A DNA stretch of 64,000 nucleotides from Trebouxia sp. TZW2008 (lineage: Eukaryota; Chlorophyta; Trebouxiophyceae; Trebouxiales; Trebouxiaceae). The notes under the pieces were generated by a model. The model was not told the origin of the DNA, searched no databases, and saw only the letters and a program-made list of their open reading frames with translations. The position numbers and the translations under genes are program-made. Within the stretch, counting starts at the first letter, position 1. Each line of letters opens with the position of its first letter. Location of the stretch: positions 1 to 64,000 of the forward strand of contig BDIU01000376.1 of assembly GCA_002118135.1 (NCBI GenBank), read 5' to 3'. This document shows, piece after piece, positions 21,722 to 33,800 of the stretch.

Positions 21722-23925
21722 TCAATCGCCACTCAACCTCAGAACAAGATGCAAAATGCTGTCCTTTCCAATGTTGTATTCTCTCAAATTTTGCAGATCC
21801 TGTAGCTGCCATGGGCTGTGAATCAAGCGCTGCTGGTCTAGTGGAATACCCTCAATGACCTGAATACACTTCTTGACGCACCAAGCTGGCCAGTCTAAGT
21901 CTACGTCGAGTGTCAGGGTTCGGCCAGTGAGGAACTTCACAAACACTTGCACTGTGCCCTGTAAGCAGCCAAAGCATTGGAAGCACTGGAACAGCTGCTT
22001 GAGGCAATTTAGTCAGCAACGTTGGCTGCATGCCCAGCCTGCAAAAGTTCCAAGCAAAATGCTTTCCTCTTTGACTTTCATCATCAAAGCAGGCACCTAT
22101 GGCAGGATGACAAATGCCTAGGCCTCATTCTGACACACTGTTACAGCATCTCGGCAGAAGTGACAAAGAGCACGCACAGGCAATGCTGCTCTTAGGCCAT
22201 GCAGAAAACAGTGTTCAGCTGAGGGCTGACCTGTGGGAAGTGCATTGGAGCAGGACCTCTGCTTTCTCTTGGAAGTCGCAACCACCTATTCCATTCAACC
22301 AATTGCGCAGCTCTAGCTATGACAGCTGTAGGGATGTTAGGTCCCTGCAAGGAGCTAACAAAGAATCAGCTAAACTTTAATCATCTTTAGCATTGTTTCA
22401 TTGTGCTCAATGCTCGACGTTTAATAGTAGAGCAGGTGCAGTCAAGTAGACTCACCTCATATACAAATGGACTGGCAGATTGAGTGTTGGATTGCAGGGG
22501 AGTTAGACCGCTAGCATTTATGGACTCATGAGCCTGGCTGAACACCCACATCAACTCTGCAACAGAGATGGGCCCTGCGTACCTGCACAACAGACGTGCC
22601 CACTTGACAGCCATAACGCACAAATGTAAGCAGCCTCAAGCCCATGGCAGTGTCAACCAACATTCATGCTGATGCAAGGCTGGTACACTGTCTGACATTG
22701 CTTTCTGTCAGGGATAATATGCAGCTGTGCTCACCTGGGCTCAATGTGCGGCTTGATAGTCTTTGGCAGTTGGGGGTACAGGTTCAGCACAGCAGATGGG
22801 TTGGCCCTCAGCTTGAAGGCCAATGCTGTTCTTGGAGCATCAATGGTGGTAACCTGGGAAAGCATCACCAAGATTGAGAGGCTCACTTTCCATGCAGCAA
22901 GGTGCTTATATCAGGGGACCACATATTGTTGCAATTTGGAATTTGCCAGTACAATGATCTCATTGTACTCTTGCACACAATTGCAAGCCATGACGGGCTC
23001 ACCACTTGATGCACTGCAGCTTTGATGAGACCGCAAGTTGTTCGCTCAAGCGTATAGCCTGGCAGGATGGCAACATGGCCTGGCGGAGTGTCAACCTTCA
23101 GGAATTGTCCATGTTCTGCGCTGAAGATCTGCAGACCACATCACAGAGACTAACAGCATGCAATGCTGCAGCGCTCAGCTTGTGGTGAAGAGCGTACGCT
23201 AGCTGTATGTTACCTGCAAACCGCCAGCATCAGCGCTGATCACGGTCAGCAGGCCCTTGTCCAAATGAGGCTGACAGTTGCCAGATGCCTCAGTGGACGG
23301 CAAGTACTGAATGGCATCCAAAGCAGAGGAAGAAATGTGTCCAGGCTGCAGCACTGGAGCATCTAGGATGTCATTGAAAGAGGTTGTCTTGATGTTCAGT
23401 AAAGATGATGTTGTCAAAGCAGCCAAAACAGCCTCCCCCAGATGTTGGAAAATTATGCACGCCTGCAAGCACACCAACACCCCTGATCAAGCTTGTACTC
23501 GCTGGCAAGCTTGCAGTGATTGACGAATTGTAGTGTCACACCTTTGCAGCTGTGATGGACCAGCATCCAGGCAAGCCTCTGAGTTCTTGTCCCGGAGTGA
23601 AGCTATATGTCAGCCTGCCAGGACACTGTATTGAAGGCCGCAGTGAATGAGGCATATGCGCACCCCCTGTGGCGCGTTTTAACACTGCCTGAGTAGTCCT
23701 CAGTTGCTCTTGCTCATGGTTCTGGATTTTCAGCAAGACATATCCATGTTTGCAGAATGCCTGGCCTATGCGGTCGCCGGTCCTAACGAAGTCTAGGCTT
23801 CCAATTTCTGGTATCGCGTCTAAGACGACAGTTCCAGCACCTCTCCTGCGTGAACTTTCAGGCTGTCCGTCTACAGGAGTTCTGCTAGCTAGGACATCCG
23901 AATACAGGCGCTTATCGGGAGCCAT
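21722..23925 (-). CDS. 2OG-Fe(II) oxygenase-like / ubiquitin-like fusion, copy 2 (intact)
   Basis: Seven exons join in phase to 451 residues: 23925-23542, 23462-23214, 23128-23003, 22853-22735, 22582-22456, 22344-22231 and 21958-21722. The jelly-roll oxygenase markers are all present: [20 protein letters not shown] carries the H-x-D pair, IKAAVHQV the distal His, and [12 protein letters not shown] the position of the 2-oxoglutarate-binding Arg. Substrate is unknown. The exon after the oxygenase core begins [20 protein letters not shown]. The C-terminal 77 residues are clearly ubiquitin-like: [40 protein letters not shown], and [20 protein letters not shown] followed by Asp. Leu8, Ile44 and Val70 of the ubiquitin hydrophobic patch are kept and Lys48 is replaced by Trp. 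The GD end suggests a fixed, non-cleaved ubiquitin-like domain, for example for proteasome or receptor docking (inference). The start is MAPDKRL, matching MDLDKRL of copy 1. Confidence 0.85.
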
Positions 23926-24810
23926 GGCGCGCGTGTCAATCTTTGGGCTAAACAGACTTTTGAACAACAGCACCTTGGCAAGGAATCGAGAAGCAGTTTA
24001 GTAATGTGGCCATGTGCTAAACGTGTGTCAGAGGCCTCAGCACCTGTCATCAGCCATTTGAGCTCAAAGCTGCACTCAAGGGCAACCAGCCTGACCTGCG
24101 ACATCTTGTATCGACAGTGGTGGTATCATCATCACGGATTATATGATGTGCATAGCACTTAGAATTGTTGTTTACCACTTGTTTCTCTCAGCATGAGGAA
24201 CTCAACAACATTCAGAAATGCTTCCATCGCGTTAAATGGCATCTGTGCCATATACACAAAAATGGCTGATGCCATCTTTTGACAGATGCTCAGCGAGTAT
24301 CAGACCGGGTACATGAAATTTCTGTCATAAGAATGCAGATGGCTTACAAATACTTCACAAGCATTGCATATGACATCGATGATATCAGGTACAGTCTGCT
24401 TGATCTTTAAGTGCTGAGAGGGACATCTTGATCGACGTGTGTACAGTAAGAGACCATGCTTTGTCATGCTACTATCCATCACCCTATGAAAGTTTTGCTT
24501 GCAAGCATTGGCTGGGATTGCTGCAGCATTGGCTCTATTGGTGCAATCCATCAAAGCCCAGATTTGTCAGTGGCTTCAGTCAATCAGCTTGCGTTGTGTC
24601 TACAGAAACACTCACAACATTGTACACATATAACACTATAGATAGTCTGACACAACCAACTGATAATGGCGACAAAAAGTTTTGCAATGTTGATCAAGTG
24701 TGGGATGTGCACCTGCCATTCTATACAGAACCGCCAAGCTGGTGCTGACATGTCCACTGAAGCTCCATTGAGCATGTATCAACAGGGTTACCTACTTCTG
24801 TTTGTTAGGT
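23926..24810. other. Spacer between copies 2 and 3 of the fusion gene
   Basis: No intact gene is present. Fragments match the spacer after copy 1 (for example GACAGATGCTCAGCG at 24279 and GGCAGATGCTCAGCG at 20516). The VTT-derived part is not recognisable here, so this spacer is older or more rearranged than 20275-21720. Confidence 0.55.
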
Positions 24811-27302
24811 TCAATCGCCCGAGAGTCTCAACATCAGGTGCAGAGTGCTGTCCTTCTCAACATTGTAACCCCTCAAGGTTTACAGATCCTCCAACTGCTT
24901 TCTGTAGATTAGGCGCTGATGATTGGCTGGAATTCTTTCTTTATCCTCAATGCAATTCTTGAGACACCAGACTGGCCAATCCAAATACGCTTCAAATGCA
25001 TCAGTCCTGCCAGTGATGGCTATCGTAAATACTTGCACAGTACCCTATAGGCAGCCAAAGCATCAAGAGCGTCAAAACGTGAAAACAGCGCCAAAGCAAG
25101 CTGGCGATGTAGCCAGCAACGCTGTATGCATGAACAGCCTGCAAAATTGCAAGGAGGCTTTGTGCATCTTGCACAAGACTGCAGAAAGGATATATGGCTG
25201 GCTTGCTACAAACAGTCAGCACTGAACGAGCTCACATTCAAAATTGCCTACATGAGTGGAGCTCAATTCATTGCTGCGGCAATTTTTACAACGACAGAGT
25301 ACACCACATTGGCTTGGCAGACAAAACAAGCCTGGCACAAGCCTGGCACAACAAAGTTCCACAGGCTCTGCTGGCTCTTTAGAGGCACTGTGCACCATGC
25401 AGCCAACAGCTGACCTGTGGGAAGGGCATTGGAGCAGGGCCTCTGCGGTCTGTTGGTCTTCTCAACCATCTATTGTATTTGACCAGCTGTGCAGCTTTAG
25501 CTATGACAGCTGCAGGTATTTTAGGATGTGCCTGCAAAATGCTGTTACATCATATGTTGCATGAATGCTTGACATTTGCCATCTTTGAACGCATTTGTTG
25601 CTTGTGCTCAATGCCCAGCAGATGAAAAGCAAAGCAGGTGTAGCGCAATGTTGATGCACAACAAATTGCAGACGCACCACACGGTTGCTGCCATCTTCCT
25701 GGCTGTTTGGCCCAGGACTTTCACTGCTAGCATTGATTGACGGATGAGTCTGATCAAAGACCCACATCAATTCTGCAACAGAAATGGGCCCTGCATACCT
25801 GCACAACAGATACAGCCATGTGACACCAATCAAGTCCATCAGGCATGATGACTGTCTTGGAATCCCAGCTGGGGGCCATGCAGACAATGTCAGCTTGTAT
25901 AGTTGAATAATGTCTAAAATGACATGATGGGCAAATATACGCAGCCTCAAGCTCAACAATCACGCTGCTGCACATGCTGTCACTGCTGCTGCTGCTGCAA
26001 AAGTTGCTCTAAGCTTGTTTCAATGTTTGGCACCACTTTTGCAGATGGGCAAAATGCAAATTTGCTCACCTGGGCTCAACATGTGTCTTGAAAGTACTTG
26101 GCAACTGAGGGTATAGATTCAACACAGCAGACGGGCATGCTCTGAGCTTGAAGGCCAGTGCTGTTCTTGGAGCAGTGGGTGTGGTGACCTGGAAAACAAT
26201 TGCAAAGTGAGACTGGCAAAAGTTCCATGCAGCTTGACGTCTATGGGACAAGACCACATGCACGCCGTTGTGCGCTTCTGAACTTTGCAAGTGCAATGCT
26301 GCTGTTGCAAGCCATGACGAGCTCACCACTTGGTGCACTGCGGCTTTCATGAGACTGCAAGTTGCTGGCTCCAGAGTAAAGCCTGGCAGGATGGCAACAT
26401 GACCTGGCGGAACATCGACCCTCAAAAAATTTTGGTACTGCGCACTGAAGACCTGCAGACAACATCTCACAGGTTTACAGTGTGCATTGTTGTGGCACCG
26501 GGCTGTTTGGTGCGGACTTTCAGCCAGCTGTATATCACCTGCAAACCATCAGCATCAGCACTGAGCAGGGTCAGCAGGCCCTTGTCTACATGAGGCTGAC
26601 AATTGCCAGATGCCTCAGTAGAGGGCAAGTACTGAATGGCGTCCAAAGCAGAGGAAGATGTGTGTCCAGGCTGCAGCACTGGATCATCGAGGATTTCATT
26701 GAACGATGTTGTCCTGACAGCAAGCAACGACGACTTGGTCAGAGCAGCCAAAATACCCTCCCCCAAGCGCTGAAGAGTCTTGCATGCCTGCAAGCAACAC
26801 CGACAAGTCTGACTAAGCTTGTTCTTGCTGGCACGCTCAGTGTGATTGACAGAGCAACGTGACACCTGAGCAGCTATGATGGACCAGCATTCAGGCACAT
26901 CTTGAACCTCTTGCCCAGACGGAAGCTGTATGTCAGCCTGCCAGGATTTTGATGTGAAGGCTGCAGCAGCCTGTTGGAACCCCCCGTGACGCTTTGCAGC
27001 ACCGGCTGTGTGACCATCAATTGCTCCTGCTCATGACTCTGCAGTTTCAGCAAGACATATCCCTGGTTGCAGAACGCCTGGCCAACGCGTTCGCCGGTCG
27101 CAAAGAAATCTGGACTTCCAACTTCAGGTATGGTGTCTACGATCATGATACAAAGACCTTCCGTAGCTTCCGCGCACCAGCGCAGCGGGAGCTTCGACGC
27201 GTGTGTCGAGAACACTCTGGCCTCGTGACACTCTTCACCAGACTGCCGTGCAGAGAGTGAGAGAGGCTTTACGTGTGAACGACCCAAGAGAGTTTTGAAC
27301 AC
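24811..27302 (-). pseudogene. 2OG-Fe(II) oxygenase-like / ubiquitin-like fusion, copy 3 (broken)
   Basis: The same exon series is recognisable from about 27302 down to 24811. The HxD motif is present (CQPHVDKGLLTLLSADADGL), as are the distal-His strand (MKAAVHQV) and [14 protein letters not shown]. Two lesions are visible. Near 26900-26915 a one-base deletion shifts the frame between the strand TYSFRLG and the following PECWSI. In the ubiquitin-like exon (25044-24811) the codon after QLEDL is TAA (24880-24882), removing the last third of that domain. The N-terminus also differs and lacks the MxxDKR start of copies 1 and 2. I treat it as a pseudogene, although a truncated product or a sequencing error at the deletion cannot be excluded. 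Confidence 0.75.
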
Positions 27303-27807
27303 AATAATTTAGTAATTTGCAATGTGCTGCATCCACATTGAGGGCTGGACTTTGGACAGCCACGACATTCACTGTGGACAGCGTTTGTATCAACAGCCGA
27401 GCACAGTAGCTGGATTGGTGGTGGGGCACCATGAACTGCTAGCTCATCGTTTGATACTTGGCAGCCCCGCAAAAATGCCCCAATAACATGGAGGCATAAC
27501 TTCACAGTCAAGAGATGTACCATGTACAATGAGGCACCAGATGTTCAGCATATCTGGATAAGAGATGAGTCTCTGACCCAGCGCACGTGCATGCCTTACA
27601 TTGATATGGGGACTGGCTACTGTATTGCAAGCTCCCAGAGCTTGTGAGTTTGCTGCGCATCACCCAACTCCATGACATGGCAATGCTCACAAGCCGTATG
27701 CATGCAAGGCAATTAAGTTGCATGCAGTACCATCTGCCTGCCTGCCTGTCATTTTTCGGTACTTGCAATAACATGCAAGCTGAGCGCATATGGCCCCAAG
27801 CATCAGC
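27303..27807. other. Intergenic region, no gene seen
   Basis: This holds the 5' flank of fusion copy 3 and the 3' flank of the SAC phosphatase gene. Only short unsupported frames occur. Confidence 0.5.
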
Positions 27808-30800
27808 TTACTTCCAGGTTTGTGACAAGTCTGTCCTCAGCTGTGGTCTGTTGATGAAGACAGTCCCAAACTTGCCGACACCATACATCATTGTGGCTGC
27901 TAGCAGGCATGGGAGAAATACAAGCTGGCCAAAGTTGACATACTTGTTGCCATCCATTCTGCCCTGCAGCATGAGCAGCTCTGCACTTCAACCATGCTCC
28001 AATGAAACAACTGCTGCCCATGCGCAGATGAACAAGGTGCAAGCGACAATGCACCCCTGTAGCAAGTGCGTGCTGAAACAGCTGCTCTCAGTGAGCAGCA
28101 AGCTGTTTGTTCATGTCTTGTGACGCAAATCGCAAGTGAATGTGCGTCTCAGCTGGTGAATCAAGTCGGTCTGAGGCTGTCTGCAGCTGAGATTGTGACA
28201 AAGTGTCCTGTGCTGTCTGCTGTGCTGCTGCTGTTGCTCTTGAGCGACAACGCACCAACAGCAAGTTGCTCAATGACAGGCAAGCCCTTTGGCAGATGCC
28301 AGTGCCAATGACATGGCCCAGTGACAGACATGAAGGCACTAGGCAGTCAAGTGTTTGTGTTTTGTCGTCAGAGCAGGGTCATGCAAGCAGGCTGGATGTG
28401 CAGCTTACCAGGGCTAGGTAGAGCAGGTTGAACATGGCCCAAATGATGACATTGATGGCCAGCAAGACGGGTAGCCAAGCTGATGGAGTCCTTCGAAAGG
28501 CTGGAGGTCCATCTGCAGCAAAAGCATAGACTGTCAATCATGCATAGCTGTTGCAGCCTGGTGCGTTGCAGGTCAACATGGCCGTAGCTGCACCCTTGTT
28601 TGTGCTATGAATGACACATGGCATAAGTGCAGGACTGATGTGCAAGGGCATGAGGATCAGCCAATCAACATACCAATAGTGCACACCAAACTCACCATGT
28701 GGCATCAAAGAAAGAATATGCCCACCATGATTTCAGATACGCACAAGCCTCACAAAGAGATATGCATCTACAGCAACTGTGCCACAAGTCATGGACCTGC
28801 ATGTGTTGATGTCATGCACTGACCTTTCTCAAGGGTGTAGTTGCCAGTGATGAGGTCAGAGGCATCCTGCTTCCTGCCGTCTGAGAAGTTGTTGACGTAA
28901 TATCTGATGCCTGACTTGAAGCCATCATCCAACAAACCCCATGTGGTGCGTTTGCCAGTGCGTGTGAAGCCAGACTTCAGAGCCCCTGTGCCGGCATACT
29001 GGCGAGAGATAGCGTCACCGTGATCTGCCCACAGCCACTTGAACCGCTTCTCTACCTGTCAGCCAAGCATCTAGATCTTGACACAATATTGATGATCGTA
29101 ACGGATTACGTGTGGTAGCGCAGTTGCTAGGTATGTGTGCTGGCATACTGACGAGAGATAGCATCACCGCGATCTGCCCACAGGCACTTGTATCTCTATT
29201 CTACCTGTTAGCCAAGCATCTAGATATTGATACATTTACAGTATTGACAGTTGTAGCAAATCACACATTGTGGCGCATTTGAGGGGAATTTGGCAGGGCC
29301 AGGACCCTCATCATTATAAGCACGCAGGCAATTGGAATGCTTGGTATCAAGTCTGAGTGCTTCCAGACTAGAGGCAGACCTGTTAGAAGATGATGGACAG
29401 GGCCAGGATATCAGGACTTGACGTGTACATTGCACAGGCATTGCCAGCGACTGCAAAACACACGATCAAGTGAGGCTCCTTCAGACGCAGGCCTGAGGGC
29501 ACATTTGGGGCATTGACATCTCTCATGCACAAGCAGCAAAAACAGAGTTTCAGGACATTGAGTTAGGTATCAGTATTTTGTCAGAAGGCCAGAGGCAGGC
29601 CTGTGGGAAGGTGTTGGGCAGGGCCAGAATGTCAGTGGCGTCAAGCAGGCCAGCCCGATCCAGCACATACTCCAAGTGCTTGCGGCCCAGCAGGCCCTGC
29701 ACCACATTGGTGCGGTCCAGGCAGTCAATGCAGTTCACGCGCACGGTCCCATGCTGGCGCTGCTTGTCCCCTGGCAAGCTGCCAGACTGGAAGAAGCCTT
29801 GGCGGTTGAAGTCCTCCTTCAACGTGTCCCATAGGATAGACAGGCTGCAAAGCATTGAAAGATCTCAAGATCATTATAAATCGCGCCTCATTAGTATGCA
29901 CCATCATCAGCTTTGTCATCGTCATCGTCGTCATCATCTTGCCAAAGGCTGCAGGGAGCTGAGAACCCTCATCTGCCAGACCACATGGCCATGCAGAAGA
30001 AGAAGGATAAAGCTTTTGCATGCTTCAGGCAGCCAATAAGACTGATGGCATGGCGATGCATGTGTGTCCAGCAATTCACATACAATCCACGGAACAATAC
30101 AACATCCCCAAACCAGAAGTCGCTGTAAAAGGGATGAGCGCATCTTGTTGTAATTGCCCAAGACCAGATGAGCAAACAACAATGTGAAATCTTGTGGCGC
30201 TTCTGTGCGACGCCCTTGTTCTGCACAGTGAGTCCAGAGTCGCATGGCTGAGAGAATTACAAAGCGTACTTGCATGCATGCTGGTCATGCTTCAATGCAT
30301 CAACTCACTGTGCGAACAAAATGCAGCAATGAGCAAGCAAGAAGCATGATGGCTTGTTGTTCCCCACATGAAGTGGTCAGCACAGCTGATCAGGCAAAGA
30401 GAGAATGCAACATGAGCTTGATCAGCACCTTGATTCATTTCTGTTCTACAGCACACTCAATCATATGTGCTGTGTGCATATGCATGTACTTTGAGGTTTG
30501 GTTCAGCAACACTGTACCAGAGCAATATCTCACTTTTTGTAGTTGGAGGCGCCACACTGCTTGTGGAAGTCAAAGGCCACCAGCCTGAGGCCGCTGGAGG
30601 TCTGCCCAAACCGCTGTGCCTCGTCCTGGAAGGCCCTTGCCAGGATGCCCTCTGAGCCATGCTGATTTACCAGGTTCACTGCCACCACATCCTGCACAGT
30701 CATGACAACCTTCTTGAGCCCTGTCTGTGCTGGACCCACAGTAACGTCATGCAGAGGACAGAAGCAGTTGGACTTCTGGAGCTGCTGCAAGCTCTGATCT

Positions 30801-33800
30801 GAGGCAGTCACATTTGACGCAAAGCATGGCACTGACTTCTGATGCCTGCAGACAATCTCTTGGCCAAATTGTTCAGACCCAAAACTTGTGTACATGTTGT
30901 AAGAGCAGCAGCTGCCTTGCCGAAAGTTTTTCAAGGTCAAGACAGCTGATTGTCTACCTGGTAAGTCTCCAGGAGCTCCTTGAAGTGGCGGTCAAAGGCA
31001 GGATGTGAGTCTGTGGGGGGTGCAATGCGGGTGGGGGGCTTGTACTTGATGTTGGGAATCTGGGACCACAGCAGAGGAATGGAGCCCCGTATCTGTACAA
31101 AGGAGGAGAGGGTTGTGTTGCCTTGCTTGTCCTCCAACAGCACTAGCTGCTCACTCTCCACAAAGTTTGCCACTGACCCCTGCAGCACCAGCAACAGCTC
31201 GCCTCATGGGGAGTTCAAAGATTGTGCAATTCTCAAGCTGTTTCTACGCATAGGGCTTCAACCCAGGATCTGGGTAGGCATGGCTGGTCATGCAGCAAGA
31301 TGCAACAGCTTCAGCGGCACATCAGCGGGGATGACAGGGAATGTGATCAGTTGTGCACCCCATGCTCAGCACAAACAGCACAGCACAGCACAGCAAAGGA
31401 CAAGAGAGCAGGATAGGACCGGACAGGATAGGCCTGGACAAGATCAAACAGGACAGCACAGCATGGGGGCATGATGCAGCTTGGGGTCAGCCCTGCGCCG
31501 TCAATGGCGGGTGCCAGCGCGCTGGAAATGGCACAGCACAGCACAGCACAGCACAGCACAGCACAGCATGGCCCAGCATTACAATGAGTTTCACCTGGGG
31601 GTCAGCCCCGCGTCGCCAGTGGCGGGTGCCAATGCGCTGGGTGGAGCGGCGTGCAATGAGAGTGATGCTGGCACCGTAGTGTTTGCCTGCAGCCTGGAAC
31701 TGCACTGGCCGCAGCTCGCCAATGCTGCCCAACATGATAGGCAGAATGAAGCCTTCCAGTCCACCAGCCTCTGTCAAAGACACATGAGAGTGATAACAGG
31801 AGTTGCATCACATGATGGCACAAGTGCTATGTGTGTGTGGCTCATGTCCTGCCATACACACAGATAAATGGCAGGGGTGAGGACACCAGAGCTCATATGG
31901 CATGCAGTGTAGGTGGCATGCCATACATTGGTACAATGTTTGATTTGCTGCTGCATGCTGCTGACAGATGTGAATGCTTTCAAGCAACTTGACTATCTGT
32001 CTGGCGTGGAGACTGTCACACATGTAACAGCAATCTTCCTTCTTCCAAGTCAGCAAGCTACATTGTCTTGTTGCTGGACTAAGCAGGATGAGGATCGCCA
32101 TTGCTTCTGTGGGAAGCTTGACATCAGGCAGACAGCTGAGCTTGTTCAGACAGAGAGATACGTGAGAGAAGATGAAGCTGTGCAGCAAACTGTGTCCACT
32201 GAACTGAATGACTGGTGCACATCATTCATGCGCCCTACCACAGTCACACAAGTACGCAGGGCAAACATGGCAGCCATGAGCATAAGCCTCTTTCAGCAGA
32301 CACTGTGTTTGCAGCACAGCATGCCAGAACACAATTGCCAGTAAGTTGTACATGAAGTCAAGAGGTTCAGCATGCCAGGACGTATTTGCCAGCAGGCTGT
32401 GTACCACGTCATGACATTCAGGAATGAATGGCCCTGGCAGCACAGGACTTGGGCCACACACACCTAGCACCTGTGCTGAAATGTGTCATCTGCCATGGAT
32501 TAGAATTCTTGTAATGTTGAAGCTCATATCAGTATGGATTTTCCTGTTGTTATCACTGCCTGAATGCGTTAGCGGGAGAGGCAGTGGCATACCTATCAGT
32601 GGCTGTGTAAGGAACTTATTCCAGAAGAATCGCCTGTCAGCTCTTGCCCACTGGGGCCTGTGCCCCTCCTCACTCTCTTGCAGTGCAGTGAAGCGCTGCT
32701 GGGTCAGCGTGATATCTGTCCCATATGAGTAGTAGAACAGCTGCCCAAAGATGCCAGGGTCAGTCGCATCCTCTATGAGCTCGACCATCCTGAAGAAACG
32801 CAGATCCAACTGGACAATTGAAGCAAGAAACAGAAGAGATCATGCAGCCTGAGATACAGAGATCATGTTGCAGCACGTCCTCCCATGACAGAGCTGTCCT
32901 GAAGGAAGATGAGTCAATGCAGCCTTGGTAAGCAGCTTCAGTTGTTTAATCCAGTTGTGCTATGAACGAGTCACAACCTCCGTTTACCAAACCAGCAACA
33001 GTATGACTTGACCGGAGTACAATCAAGTGGGCTGTGTACTGTCAGCTATCATCTGTTCGGAGCACAAAATGCGTCTCTGCTGAATGTGGCAATATTGCCA
33101 TCTTGCATCATCTGAAGTATCTGATAGAGCAAGTCCATGCCGGGCTTGCAAAGATCGCACAGCAGGCTCTGCCACCTTGCATGCATTCATTGAAAACCCA
33201 CAATGATCATCATCATTACACATTCCAGCACATGTGCTAGGTGTGTGTCGCCCAAGTCCTGTTGCACCAGGCAGGTTTGTTCTGAGCGTCTTTGTGGGGA
33301 CATCTGATTCACCACACTTGGGCTAGGAAGGTTTGCATGCTGTGGGTGAGCTTACCTGTCATCAAGTTTGCTGTTGAGGTGGTACTTGCCGTACAGCTTG
33401 GAGTCAGTGACTTGGTAGACTGGGTGGCCCCTCAGATTGGCAACCTGCACATTGATCAAGTCTAGGTCAAGCTACCTCTCAAGCAACAAGCCAACAATCA
33501 GCCGTCATAGAGCCCAATTGATGCAGCCAAAACTGAATTCCCTGGTGGCAGGTGATGCAATTGGCAACAGGAATGTTTCAAGTGATGGGTCTGCCAGGAG
33601 TGCAAGGCTCTGGATAGAGAGGTTCACACATTAAAGCAGGTGGCCATTCACATGTAGTTATCAACCTTGATGGTAACACGTGCTGTGAAACAAAGCCTGC
33701 CCAAGACACGAGCTGCATTCTGCTGACAATGCAGACAAGCTTGACCTGCTCAATCTGTTGATCACTGTGAGCAGCTTTGCGTGTCGAGCAAACATGCTGT

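Larger units (their letters stand above)
16937..27302. repeat. Tandem segmental duplication, three units of about 3.1-3.7 kb
   Basis: The unit consists of the VTT 3' end, a spacer and one oxygenase/ubiquitin-like gene. Ubiquitin-like exons recur at 18020, 21722 and 24811 (offsets 3.70 and 3.09 kb). Units 1 and 2 share the VTT-derived tail; unit 3 has lost it. All copies are in the same orientation, consistent with unequal crossing-over. Confidence 0.8.

Noticed and set aside
31360..31575. CRISPR-like or satellite array
   Set aside because: The repeats are simple CACAG runs flanking a copy of a SAC exon edge, with no repeat-spacer structure.
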